Shown here: piece by piece, positions 45,836-54,232 of the stretch
Layout of the letters: each line of letters starts with the position of its first letter
Position numbering within the stretch: the first letter of the stretch is position 1
DNA from: Anaerolineae bacterium
GTDB lineage: Bacteria > Chloroflexota > Anaerolineae > Anaerolineales > Anaerolineaceae
DNA: 63,721 bases
Reading direction: 5' to 3'
Assembly (NCBI GenBank): GCA_011176685.1
Contig: DUED01000017.1
Coordinates: 1 to 63,721, forward strand
Translations under genes and position numbers: made by a program
The notes under the pieces: model-generated
Told to the model about the DNA's origin: nothing
The model's input: the letters and a program-made list of their open reading frames with translations, nothing else
The model's database searches: none

Positions 45836-46705
45836 ATGCTCGTAACCTGGCGTTACCGAAAACGCAAATCCATTATCCAGTTCTTTGACCAACGTGCATG
45901 GATTATTTTTTATGCATGCTTTATCACATCCACTGTTTTTTTCTGGGACATGCGGTTTTTGAGCTTCTTTTTCATCACTGCTTTAGGTATTTTATTTGCT
46001 TCAGGAGTACAGTGGATGGAGATGCGGCGCGCTATGTTTTTCATCGTAGGATTTGTGATCTTTTTCTCTGCTCTGACCTTCCTTACCGGCCGGGGTGGAA
46101 TGGAACTGTATACTACTGAGCATCTCATCACACGCGTGGAAACACAATTTACACTCTTTGGGTGGCGACCTGTATTGAATATTTCAGCCGAAAAAACCTT
46201 CTATGCTCTCAGTATGATTGTACGCGTCTTTAGTCTGGCAAGCATGACAATACTATTACCTTACACTCTCAATCCTGCTCTTTACGGCATCACATTCCGC
46301 GGCTTAGGACTTCCCGATAAAATCGCCTACGGTATGGATTTGACTATGCGTTTCATTCCCACCTTCGGACGTGACTTTCAATTAACCATGGATGCACAAC
46401 GCGCGCGTGGTTATGAGTTGGAAAAGATTAGCGGGGGATTAATCCAGCAAGTACGAAAGCTGGCGCCCTTGATTGTGCCAGTTACTATCCATGCGATTGC
46501 CGGCAGCGAGGATATCATTGACGCCATGGATTTACGCGCTTTTGGAATAGGACCGCGCACCTGGCTGCAAGAGTTGAAATATCAACCAAAAGATTATCTT
46601 TTGATTGTTCTAGGAGTCATTATCCTGCTGGCTTCCATCATCCTTTCCCTGCTGGGTATAGGAAAATTCTGGGTACCACAGATATTCATTTCTTACTTAA
46701 ATTAA
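45836..46705 (+). CDS. ECF transporter transmembrane (T) component EcfT
   Basis: A 289-residue protein with five or six helices and the two coupling helices of EcfT: QRARGYELEKISGG (the Ala-Arg-Gly motif) and MDLRAFGIGPRTW (its second, variant copy). It links the ATPases to the S component. It ends the operon. AAGGA lies before the ATG. Confidence 0.88.
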   Translation: MLVTWRYRKRKSIIQFFDQRAWIIFYACFITSTVFFWDMRFLSFFFITALGILFASGVQWMEMRRAMFFIVGFVIFFSALTFLTGRGGMELYTTEHLITRVETQFTLFGWRPVLNISAEKTFYALSMIVRVFSLASMTILLPYTLNPALYGITFRGLGLPDKIAYGMDLTMRFIPTFGRDFQLTMDAQRARGYELEKISGGLIQQVRKLAPLIVPVTIHAIAGSEDIIDAMDLRAFGIGPRTWLQELKYQPKDYLLIVLGVIILLASIILSLLGIGKFWVPQIFISYLN

Positions 46706-46804
46706 TATATTGAAAGTATCATACATTTCGTTTTGACAATTCCTTATATGATCTTACACAATAATTTTTCGGCACAGTTTCTAAAGAAATGAATTGAAGG
46801 TAAT

Positions 46805-47573
46805 GTGGCAAAGAAAGAAAAAAGCAAAAACTCTAAAAAAAGCAGAGAAACAAAATTGATAAAACTCAATAATAAACAATACCTTAAGGAATTACAAAAA
46901 ATTCAAATAGAACTAATAAAATAGGAAGAATGGATTAAGCAAAAAACTGAAAGTAATCGTAATCTTTGAAGGCCGTGATACCGCTGGAAAAGGTGGCGGA
47001 ATCAAGCGTATCACAGAGAGCCTGAACCCTCGTTTTGTGCGTGTTGTAGCTTTACCATCTCCAACAGAACGTGAGAAAACTCAATGGTACTTTCAACGTT
47101 ACGTTGCGCACTTACCGGCTACTGGAGAGATGGTGCTGTTTGACCGCAGCTGGTATAACCGCGCTGGTGTAGAGCGCTTTATAAGCTTCTGTAATGAGGA
47201 AGAATATCGTGAATTTTTACGTTCTTGCCCGGAATTCGAGCGAATGCTGATTAGTTCTGGCATAATTTTGATGAAGTACTGGTTTTCAGTCAGTAATGAA
47301 GAGCAGGAACATCACTTTCAAGCACCTCTCAAAAATCCTACAAAATATTGGAAGCTCAGTCCAATAGATTTAAAAGCCCGCGCCCACTTGGTAGAATATT
47401 CAACGGCTAAGGATGAGATGTTCAAATACACAGATATCAAACAAGCTCCTTGGTTTGTGGTAAATGCCGATGATAAAAGACGTGCCCGGCTCAATTGCAT
47501 CCATCATTTACTCAGCATGATCCCATACGAAGATTTAACTCCAGAGCCAATTGAACTGCCCCCCAGTCAATAA
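46805..47573 (+). pseudogene. ppk2: Polyphosphate kinase 2 gene, N-terminus broken
   Basis: From GTG 46805 the frame gives KKEKSKNSKKSRETKLIKLN, then LKELQKIQIELIK, a TAG stop where family members have Gln, and EEWIKQK. A frameshift then leads to KLKVIVIFEGRDTAGKGGGI with the Walker A motif, which continues in the open frame through ALPSPTEREKTQWYFQRYVA and DRSWYNRAGVERF to 47573. Family length is about 270 residues. Two independent lesions in the N-terminus suggest a true pseudogene, although the long intact C-terminal frame could mean recent loss. Only the frame from 47037 remains open with ATG/GTG start. Confidence 0.8.
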
Positions 47574-47688
47574 GACCTTGGTTATGTGCATCCTCCAATG
47601 GAAGATCAAACATTCATTCAGGAAATATATTAGCAACTAAAATATCTTAGCTTTTTCCTAAAATATTAATTAATTCTTTTTTCCCCTA

Positions 47689-47717
47689 TTGACAAATAAA
47701 GAAAAAACCACTATACT
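47689..47717 (+). promoter_or_regulatory. Promoter of the ubiquitin-like conjugation operon
   Basis: TTGACA (47689-47694), a 17-base spacer and TATACT (47712-47717) give a near-perfect vegetative promoter. The transcription start would fall near 47724. Confidence 0.88.
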
Positions 47718-47724
47718 ATGGTTT

Positions 47725-47747
47725 AGTGGTATGACCTTCATACCACT
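47725..47747 (+). promoter_or_regulatory. Operator: AGTGGTATG-ACCTT-CATACCACT
   Basis: A perfect 9-base inverted repeat (47725-47733 and 47739-47747) with a 5-base spacer, placed right on the expected transcription start. The TGGTAT...ATACCA form is like sites bound by FadR-branch GntR proteins. The first gene encodes a protein with exactly such a winged helix, so autorepression is likely. CCACTA at 47708 and TAGTGG at 47724 form a further overlapping inverted pair. Confidence 0.8.
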
Positions 47748-47760
47748 AGAGAGGTTAATA

Positions 47761-49443
47761 GTGGATGAGATAACACGCAAGCCCCTTTCCGAATTAGTTA
47801 CCGCTAAACTGGCGGGGATGATCTTAGATGGTGTTTATAAATCCGGCTACCAGCTACCATCCGAGCGCGACTTGGTTAAGCAATTTGGCGTCAGCCGCTC
47901 TACTTTACGTGAAGCACTTAAAGCGCTGGAGGAAATCAAACTGATCGAAGTGCAACACGGTATCGGCTGGTTCGTCTCGGAGCTTGATGAGAATAACCTG
48001 GCACTGGCACATCAGGTTGCCGAAAAGATTACCACATCCACGCCCATGAAAGGCGAGAAAGCCGAGGAATATGAGGCACCCAGTGGACCACGTCGCCTGC
48101 CTGTCGCTCCTGAAAAACCCCTCGTCATCCCCAACTTAAAAAAGGATCGCCTAGGCACATTCTCTCTTATTTCCTGGTGGGAACGCGAGAAAGTGGCAGC
48201 CGCTAATGTTATGGTGGTTGGCGCTGGTGCACTTGGTAATGAGGTTATTAAAGATTTGGTTTTGATGGGTGTAGGCAATATTTACATCGTAGATTTTGAC
48301 ACAATTGAAATGGCAAACCTGTCACGATCTATTCTTTTTAGAGAAAGTGATTCTGGCCGTGAGAAAGCAGAAGTTGCCGCAGCGCGCGCAAAAGAAATCA
48401 ACCCTAATGTACATGTACAATATTTGAATGGGGATGTCACCACCGATATCGGTCTGGGCGTTTTTCGGCGCATGGACGTCATTATTGGCTGCCTGGATAA
48501 CCGTGAGGCGCGCCTAGCAGTCAATCGCTTCGCCTATTGGATCAACAAGCCCTGGGTAGATGGTGCTATCCAGGAATTCCTTGGTTTAGCGCGTGTATTT
48601 GTGCCAGGTGAAGGTGCCTGCTTCGAATGCACTTTAACCGATCAAGCACGCCGTGATCTCTCTATCCGTTATTCATGTCCGTTGCTTGCACGCGAAAACA
48701 TACTGCTTGGGAAAGTGCCTACCACACCCACTATTGCTTCTATCATCGGTGCAATTCAATCACAGGAAGCCATGAAGATCATTCATTCAAAGCCAGTTGC
48801 TGCAGGAATGGTGATTCATTTTAACGGCATGACCAATGAAGTACACGTAACTAAATATACACCAGTTGAAGATTGTGAAAGCCACTGGACTTACGGGGAA
48901 ATCACTGAGCTGCCTATCCGCGCAGAAACCACTACAATTGATGAAATGATGCAAATCATTCACCGTGATATGGGCCCAGAGGCCGTGCTGGAACTTGATC
49001 AGGAGTTAATACTCTCTCTCAAATGCCCAAATTGCCATACGGAAGAAAAGATTCTACAGCCCATCTCCAAAGTTGGGTTTAACCAAGCACATTGCCCCTC
49101 TTGCGGCTTATTACGTGAAACTGAGATGACGCATATTATCAGCGGCGATGAACCATTCTCATCACGAACCCTAGCCAGCATTGGAATACCTGCGCTGCAT
49201 ATCCTGCGCGCTTACAATGAGGATCAATACTACTTCTATGAACTAAGTGGCGATTTGGAAAATGCACTGCACTTCAGCCATTTCGAGAAGCAAATCGAGC
49301 AGCCCAGAATTAAATTACGCGATCGTATAAAAATCAAAGAAAAAGTACACTTGAAGGACAGACTAAAAATTAAACTTCATGAAAGCGCAATTAAATTAAA
49401 TATCCAGCAACAAGAAGAAGTTCCCAAAATACATGTTGATTAA
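47761..49443 (+). CDS. GntR-type winged helix fused to E1-like ubiquitin-activating enzyme
   Basis: I choose the GTG at 47761 (AGAGAGG upstream); the longer frame starts inside the -35 box. The protein has 560 residues. Residues 8-75 are a GntR winged helix (SGYQLPSERDLVKQFGVSRS). Residues 140-345 are a ThiF/E1 domain: ATP loop VGAGALG at 153-159, DFDTIEMANLSR, DNREAR near 246-251. Candidate catalytic cysteines are Cys290 in FECTL, placed like the CTI Cys of eukaryotic E1s, and Cys306 in RYSC. A zinc ribbon follows with CPNC 422-425 and CPSC 445-448, then a basic tail (IKLRDRIKIKEK). It should adenylate the Ubl C-terminus and pass it to the E2. Confidence 0.9.
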   Translation: MDEITRKPLSELVTAKLAGMILDGVYKSGYQLPSERDLVKQFGVSRSTLREALKALEEIKLIEVQHGIGWFVSELDENNLALAHQVAEKITTSTPMKGEKAEEYEAPSGPRRLPVAPEKPLVIPNLKKDRLGTFSLISWWEREKVAAANVMVVGAGALGNEVIKDLVLMGVGNIYIVDFDTIEMANLSRSILFRESDSGREKAEVAAARAKEINPNVHVQYLNGDVTTDIGLGVFRRMDVIIGCLDNREARLAVNRFAYWINKPWVDGAIQEFLGLARVFVPGEGACFECTLTDQARRDLSIRYSCPLLARENILLGKVPTTPTIASIIGAIQSQEAMKIIHSKPVAAGMVIHFNGMTNEVHVTKYTPVEDCESHWTYGEITELPIRAETTTIDEMMQIIHRDMGPEAVLELDQELILSLKCPNCHTEEKILQPISKVGFNQAHCPSCGLLRETEMTHIISGDEPFSSRTLASIGIPALHILRAYNEDQYYFYELSGDLENALHFSHFEKQIEQPRIKLRDRIKIKEKVHLKDRLKIKLHESAIKLNIQQQEEVPKIHVD

Positions 49444-49449
49444 AATCTA

Positions 49450-50286
49450 ATGAAATTCCTATTCTCATTGTTGAAAATATTATTGGTAATTGCAATTGCT
49501 TTTTCCGTTGGTCTATTAATGACTAGATATTTAGAAACCAACGACATGCTCAACGCTTATCTCTTGCGTATCCTCACATTAATTGCGATAGGCTTGTTCA
49601 CCGGATTAAGCAGCCGCATATTCTTTAGAAGAAGACAACTTTTTCTGCGCATCCTGTGTGCACTCCTAATGGGTGTTTTAGGTTTGCTTATTTTTGATTA
49701 CTTCTTTGAAAACCCCTATGGCATTGTCTTAGTTTCATTTGTTTCCTTAGTTCCCAACGAAATCAGAGCACCTGAGGTCAATGAAATCAGCCAAATGGTA
49801 ATCATTGCAGTTTTGGGATTAATGACAGCCCTCGTTGGAAAAAAAAAGAAGCTGATAAAAAAAATCCCTTCGCAACCGAAATCAAGAGCACATAAATCAC
49901 ATATAAAGAGCACCCGAGCAAAAACTAGAACGGCAAAGCAACATATTCAGGCTTTGAAAAACACTCTGAAGAGTACATTTGTTTCTCACAGAACCAGTCG
50001 AACCCGCTCAACGAGGACGAATCCCCGCCTTCAAAAAGCAGTGCACTTATCAACCAGCAGGACTTTAACGAAAAAAGCTACTAAACGTAAATTGTTGAGA
50101 AATCACAATAACGACGTAAAACTTGTTGGCACAGAAGACCACCGCTGCCCATATTGTCTGGAAGAAGTTGTAAAGGGAGATAAACGTGGAGTGGTGATCT
50201 GTCCGGAATGCGGCACCTGGCACCACAAGGACTGCTGGGATATAACTGGCTCCTGTCAGGTGGCTCATAGACATAAGCTAGAGTAA
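49450..50286 (+). CDS. Membrane-anchored RING-like (Prok-RING) protein, candidate E3
   Basis: A 278-residue protein. Four hydrophobic segments lie at about 5-24, 34-53, 65-85 and 114-130. Basic loops RIFFRRR and KKKKLIKK mark the inner face, so both termini should be cytoplasmic. A basic, disordered linker (131-225) leads to a C-terminal treble-clef domain: C233-x2-C236, C251-x2-C254, HH258-259, C262 and C269 (CPYCLEE, CPECGTWHH, DCWDITGSC). This is the layout of the prokaryotic RING family that binds E2 proteins. It starts 6 bases after the E1 gene. Confidence 0.85.
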   Translation: MKFLFSLLKILLVIAIAFSVGLLMTRYLETNDMLNAYLLRILTLIAIGLFTGLSSRIFFRRRQLFLRILCALLMGVLGLLIFDYFFENPYGIVLVSFVSLVPNEIRAPEVNEISQMVIIAVLGLMTALVGKKKKLIKKIPSQPKSRAHKSHIKSTRAKTRTAKQHIQALKNTLKSTFVSHRTSRTRSTRTNPRLQKAVHLSTSRTLTKKATKRKLLRNHNNDVKLVGTEDHRCPYCLEEVVKGDKRGVVICPECGTWHHKDCWDITGSCQVAHRHKLE

Positions 50287-50309
50287 ACAATATTAATTAG
50301 GAGGTGTCA

Positions 50310-51161
50310 ATGGCTGATGTTTCAGTAACACTTGTTTTACCTAACGGGGGCGCACGCAAAGCAGATGTGCCTTCTGATGTGCCTGTCCGCGATTTGTTGG
50401 CAGAGCTGGCCTCACTTTTAGAACTACCAACTGTTGGTCCTGATGGTCGTCCTATGGGATATCGTATGGACAGTAAAGCGCTTGGACGTGAATTGCGCGA
50501 AGATGAAACTCTGAAAGAAGCTGGGGTGCCCAACGAAGACCGTCTGATGCTCACAACAGATATTACTGCTGGCGGTGTTCCGGTTAGCTCAAGCCCGCGC
50601 TTACGTCGATTGCGTAAAGACTTTGGATTAATTCAGGAACTCGCTGCTCGCAGTGACCTAATTGGAATTACGGCAAAGCGGACCAAGGCTGGCTTACCCC
50701 CAGAGCGCTATATTGTCACCTATAAATGCAAAGGAATCATTGGAATCAATGGCAGAGGCAAACCCAAAATTGGCAGCAAACATCAGGTCGAGATTTACTT
50801 GCACACCCAGTACCCTCAACGCTGGCCTGGAATGAAGTGGCTGACCCCTATCTGGCACCCTAATATTAACCATGCCAACGGCAGTGTCTGCATTGACGCT
50901 GCCTGGTGGTCAGCCAGCCGTTCCCTGGACCGGCTAGTGGTCATGCTGGGGGAAATGGCGCAATATAAAAATTTCCATGATGATCCCAGTAAACCCCCTT
51001 TCCCATGGGATATGGAAGCAGCACGCTGGTGCCGCAATTTTAGAAAGAAAAACCCTAGGTTTTTCCCAGTAGATAAACGTGAATTGCTGCGCCCCGAACG
51101 TATCAAGATAAGAAAAAGCAAGCCCAAAATAAAAACTAGACCAAAAATTAAACTTAAATAA
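50310..51161 (+). CDS. Ubiquitin-like domain fused to E2 conjugating enzyme
   Basis: The ATG at 50310 is right for AGGAGG at 50299-50304; the longer frame begins inside this site. The protein has 283 residues. Residues 1-89 are a Ubl that ends DITAGG (Gly88-Gly89), then a linker VPVSSSPRL. Residues 95-255 are a UBC fold: PGMKWLTPIWHPNI with the HPN motif at 183-185, and catalytic Cys194 in GSVCIDAAWW. A basic tail follows (RIKIRKSKPKIK). The first domain is about 75% identical to the free Ubl in the next gene (66 of 88 by hand count). The E2 would carry the Ubl thioester. Confidence 0.92.
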   Translation: MADVSVTLVLPNGGARKADVPSDVPVRDLLAELASLLELPTVGPDGRPMGYRMDSKALGRELREDETLKEAGVPNEDRLMLTTDITAGGVPVSSSPRLRRLRKDFGLIQELAARSDLIGITAKRTKAGLPPERYIVTYKCKGIIGINGRGKPKIGSKHQVEIYLHTQYPQRWPGMKWLTPIWHPNINHANGSVCIDAAWWSASRSLDRLVVMLGEMAQYKNFHDDPSKPPFPWDMEAARWCRNFRKKNPRFFPVDKRELLRPERIKIRKSKPKIKTRPKIKLK

Positions 51162-51174
51162 AAAGGAGAAAAAG

Positions 51175-51441
51175 ATGGCAGATAAAAACGTGACTTTAGT
51201 TCTTCCTTCCGGTGGAACACGCAACGCGGAGGTACCAGACGACGTTCCGGTAAAGGAGCTGATGCCTGAATTGGCAACTACTCTAGAACTTCCTACTGCT
51301 GGACCAGATGGACGCCCTGTCAGTTACCGAATGGACAGTAAAGCACTTGGCCGTGAACTGCAGGAAGATGAAACCTTAGAATCTGCCGGTGTACCAGAAG
51401 ACGACCGGCTAATGCTCACCGCAGACATCACAGCGGGTTAA
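51175..51441 (+). CDS. Free ubiquitin-like protein
   Basis: An 88-residue beta-grasp protein (VTLVLPSGGTRNAEVPDDVP start; MDSKALGRELQEDETL; DRLMLTADITAG end). It is the free form of the domain fused to the E2. It ends on a single Gly after Ala, with no extension, so it needs no processing to be activated but lacks the second Gly found in the fusion. AAGGAG precedes the ATG. It is the likely modifier that is conjugated. Confidence 0.9.
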   Translation: MADKNVTLVLPSGGTRNAEVPDDVPVKELMPELATTLELPTAGPDGRPVSYRMDSKALGRELQEDETLESAGVPEDDRLMLTADITAG

Positions 51442-51485
51442 TAACTAATTTATCAAATAATCGAGATTTCCCAGGAGCTTATATC

Positions 51486-52157
51486 TTGGAGAATAAATCA
51501 GTGGTTAAATTATCTCCGCCTGCCATAAATGCGCCTATGCAAACGCGCATACCCAAACACCTTGCTTTGAAGTGGGTGCCAAAGGAAAATGAGGACAGTG
51601 AACTACCACCCCATGTCGAAGTGTTTCTAACTCAGAATGCATATATCCGCATGTGTGCGCATGCCGGTAGTGATCTTTACAATGAAGTAGGTGGTTGGAT
51701 GGCAGGCAAATACTGCCAGGATCAATTGAATGGAAACCAATTTGTGGTCATAGACACCATACTCCCAGCTCTTTATACTAACCAGGGCGCTGCCCACCTT
51801 ACCTTTACAGGAGATACGCAGGTTGCACTTTATGACCATCTGGAAAGTGCCTACCCCGGTAAATTGCTGGTGGGTTGGTACCACACTCACCCCCGTATGG
51901 GAATATTCTTCTCCCACTGGGATGCCTGGCTGCACCAGAATTTCTTTCCACACCCCTGGCAGGTCGCATTGGTAATTGAGCCATACACTTCCACTGGCGG
52001 GTTCTTCATCCGCCAGACAGATGGAAGTCTCCACACACAGCACTATTTCGGGTTTTATGAGCTCACCAACCGCAGGAAGCGCAGTGTGGTTTTCTGGCGC
52101 AACCTGCAACCCATACGTGATACAGGAGATTTCAATAAGGAGGTTTTAACTTTATGA
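51486..52157 (+). CDS. JAMM/MPN isopeptidase (JAB domain)
   Basis: A 223-residue metallopeptidase. The zinc site is complete: Glu67 in NEVGGWMAG, then His133 and His135 in WYHTHP, Ser143 and Asp146 in FFSHWD, that is H-x-H-x7-S-x2-D. It should cut Ubl from targets, and perhaps cut the Ubl-E2 fusion after its Gly-Gly. The start is TTG, placed 8 bases after AGGAG. Its stop overlaps the next ATG (ATGA), so the membrane protein is coupled to it. Confidence 0.92.
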   Translation: MENKSVVKLSPPAINAPMQTRIPKHLALKWVPKENEDSELPPHVEVFLTQNAYIRMCAHAGSDLYNEVGGWMAGKYCQDQLNGNQFVVIDTILPALYTNQGAAHLTFTGDTQVALYDHLESAYPGKLLVGWYHTHPRMGIFFSHWDAWLHQNFFPHPWQVALVIEPYTSTGGFFIRQTDGSLHTQHYFGFYELTNRRKRSVVFWRNLQPIRDTGDFNKEVLTL

Positions 52158-53011
52158 GCCGTATTTACCGTTTTTACATTTATGGAATCTTGGGCGCTAT
52201 TGGTGGCCTGATTGGCTGGCAGATCAGCAACATCTTGGGGCTGTCTTTCACAGATAACCTTTACCTGAGCGAAGTGCTAATTGGCGCTATCATTGGTGGA
52301 ACAATTGGTTTTTTCATCGGCTTAGGCGAAGGTTTCGCCACACAGAATGTGCTGTTCGGGATCCGCAAGAGCATACTCAGCCTACTATTAGGCGCTTTGG
52401 GTGGTGCTTTAGCATTGCCACTTGCAGAAGGCATTTTCCTCTTCATTGGCGGAGAAGTCTGGAGCCGTCCCATCGGCTGGGCAATATTTGGACTGCTGAC
52501 AGGTCTGGCGACTGGCATAACCGGCGGTGCACAGTTATGGAAAGGAGGCCTGGGAGGATTGATTGGCGGAGCTCTGGGTGGCGTATTGCTTGAATTAGCC
52601 CGTTCACTCTTTGCTGATCCCTTATTAGGAAAAGCCGCAGGTTTAATACTCTTAGGATTATCAACCGGCGTCTTCATTGCCCTGATTGTTTTTATGCTCT
52701 CACAGGTATGGTTAGAAGTAACTGAGGGTAAGTTAAGAGGTATGGAATTTATCCTCGATAAATTCCTCAAAAAAGACGCTCCTGCAGCAACAATCGGCAG
52801 CAGTCCTCTCAAAGCAGATATAGTACTGACTGATCCAGGTATCGCCCCACAGCATGCGATTCTAAAGGGAGAAGAAACCTACTTTACCCTCAAAGATATC
52901 AGCATGAGCGGCACTCTCATTAACAATCGCAAGACTGAATATTCACACCTGCGGGATAAGCAACGCATCCGTATGGGTAACACAGAAATGATATATCACG
53001 AAAAGAGGTAA
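52154..53011 (+). CDS. Multi-helix membrane protein with C-terminal FHA-like domain
   Basis: A 285-residue protein. Residues 1-195 hold about six Gly-rich helices (GAIGGLIGWQISNILG, GAIIGGTIGFFIGLGEG, GGLIGGALGGVLLE). The C-terminal 85 residues form an FHA-like fold: TIGSSPLKADIVLTDPGIAP, HAILK, DISMSGTLINN and RIRMGNTEM. The usual Arg after IG is Ser here, so binding to phosphothreonine may be lost or changed. It may bring the conjugation enzymes, or a target, to the membrane. Confidence 0.8.
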   Translation: MSRIYRFYIYGILGAIGGLIGWQISNILGLSFTDNLYLSEVLIGAIIGGTIGFFIGLGEGFATQNVLFGIRKSILSLLLGALGGALALPLAEGIFLFIGGEVWSRPIGWAIFGLLTGLATGITGGAQLWKGGLGGLIGGALGGVLLELARSLFADPLLGKAAGLILLGLSTGVFIALIVFMLSQVWLEVTEGKLRGMEFILDKFLKKDAPAATIGSSPLKADIVLTDPGIAPQHAILKGEETYFTLKDISMSGTLINNRKTEYSHLRDKQRIRMGNTEMIYHEKR

Positions 53012-53014
53012 GGT

Positions 53015-54136
53015 ATGCAAAAGATACTCAAATATATTTATATATTTTTCCTCGCCAGCGCTCTAATATTTACAGCTGGATGCCAATCTAAGGAGATACC
53101 CGAACAAGCACCACAGGGTGATATCACTTTACAAATCACCCAGGTGGATACCAGCGAGTTTCCGTTAGTAAGAGTGTATATCTCTGTGCTGGATAAAAAT
53201 GGCGAACCGTTGGCGGTCAATCCATCCAAACTAGTACTGCTGGAGGATGGTGTCCCCATCAACCCACAGGATATTCAGGGCATGGATGAGGTTAGTTCAT
53301 TAACTTCATTGATGGTAGTGGATATCTCCGGCAGTATGAATTTCGCTGGCAAATTGGATGCCGCGAAAGCAGTAGCTGAACAGTATGTGGACCAGATGCG
53401 CGCGGGCGATCAAGCCGGGCTGGTAACTTTCAATACCAAAGTGGGAGTTGTACAGGATATCACAGGCGACCACGAAGCCCTGAAAGAAGCTATTGCCAGC
53501 ATACAGGCACGCGATGATACCGCCATATGGGATGCACTGACAGCCTCTGTTGAACTGCTCAACCCTCTTCCCGGCCGTAAAGCCATCATTATGCTAACAG
53601 ATGGCATGGATAATGCCAGCCAAAGCACACCCGAGGACATACTTGGCAGCATTGGCTTCAGCGGGCTATCCATATCCACTGTAGGTTTTGGGGTACAGCC
53701 CGAGGGAGAAGAAGTCCCGGATGAATATGAAGGCATCGACGAACCTACCTTACGCATGCTAGCCGAGAATGCTGGTGGACGCTATGGTTATGCTGAAGAT
53801 CAAAATGCTTTAGCGCTTCTTTATGACCAAATTCGGCGCGCCCTGCAGAGTGAAGTGGTCATCAGTTATGTAACCCCTATTGCTCTGCGCGATGGTGTCA
53901 ACCGCGCGCTTTCAGTCACACTGGCAGACAATTGGCAGGGTGTTAGTGCCCAGTCTGAGGCAGTTTTCAACCCCGGCGGCTTAGTACCCGAAGTAGCACA
54001 ACCAGCCAGTTGGATGCTATTTGGAGGATTACTTGGCTTGCTCGTGGTTTTGCTCTTGATTCCATTAATTGTTCTATTGATTGGAAATAAAGGAAAAAAG
54101 AAGAAGAGAAAAGTACACATCAAATTAAAAGACTAG
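53015..54136 (+). CDS. vWA-domain lipoprotein with C-terminal membrane helix
   Basis: A 373-residue protein. A lipobox (IFTAGC, Cys23) shows it is a lipoprotein. An Ig-like start (TLQITQVDTSEFPLVRVYIS) leads to a vWA domain from about 95 to 290 with MIDAS DISGS at 103-107 and MLTDGMD. Residues 330-362 form a membrane helix followed by basic KGKKKKRKVHIKLKD. The vWA domain therefore lies outside, tied at both ends, with the tail in the cytoplasm. It ends the operon. Confidence 0.85.
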   Translation: MQKILKYIYIFFLASALIFTAGCQSKEIPEQAPQGDITLQITQVDTSEFPLVRVYISVLDKNGEPLAVNPSKLVLLEDGVPINPQDIQGMDEVSSLTSLMVVDISGSMNFAGKLDAAKAVAEQYVDQMRAGDQAGLVTFNTKVGVVQDITGDHEALKEAIASIQARDDTAIWDALTASVELLNPLPGRKAIIMLTDGMDNASQSTPEDILGSIGFSGLSISTVGFGVQPEGEEVPDEYEGIDEPTLRMLAENAGGRYGYAEDQNALALLYDQIRRALQSEVVISYVTPIALRDGVNRALSVTLADNWQGVSAQSEAVFNPGGLVPEVAQPASWMLFGGLLGLLVVLLLIPLIVLLIGNKGKKKKRKVHIKLKD

Positions 54137-54200
54137 AACAAGTACTATCATATACAAAGGGAAGTACATTTTAACTTACCCTTTTCTATCCTTTAACTAT

Positions 54201-54232
54201 AAATGACCTGCTTTGCGCAGGTCATTTCTTTT
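54201..54232 (+). terminator. Terminator of the ubiquitin-like operon
   Basis: AAATGACCTGC (54201-54211) pairs with GCAGGTCATTT (54217-54227), followed by CTTTT. It closes the 6.4 kb unit that starts at 47689. Confidence 0.9.

Noticed and set aside
47689-47760. Longer N-terminus of the GntR-E1 protein starting at 47689
   Set aside because: The first codon is the TTG of the -35 box, and the promoter and operator fill this stretch. The GTG at 47761 has a ribosome site.
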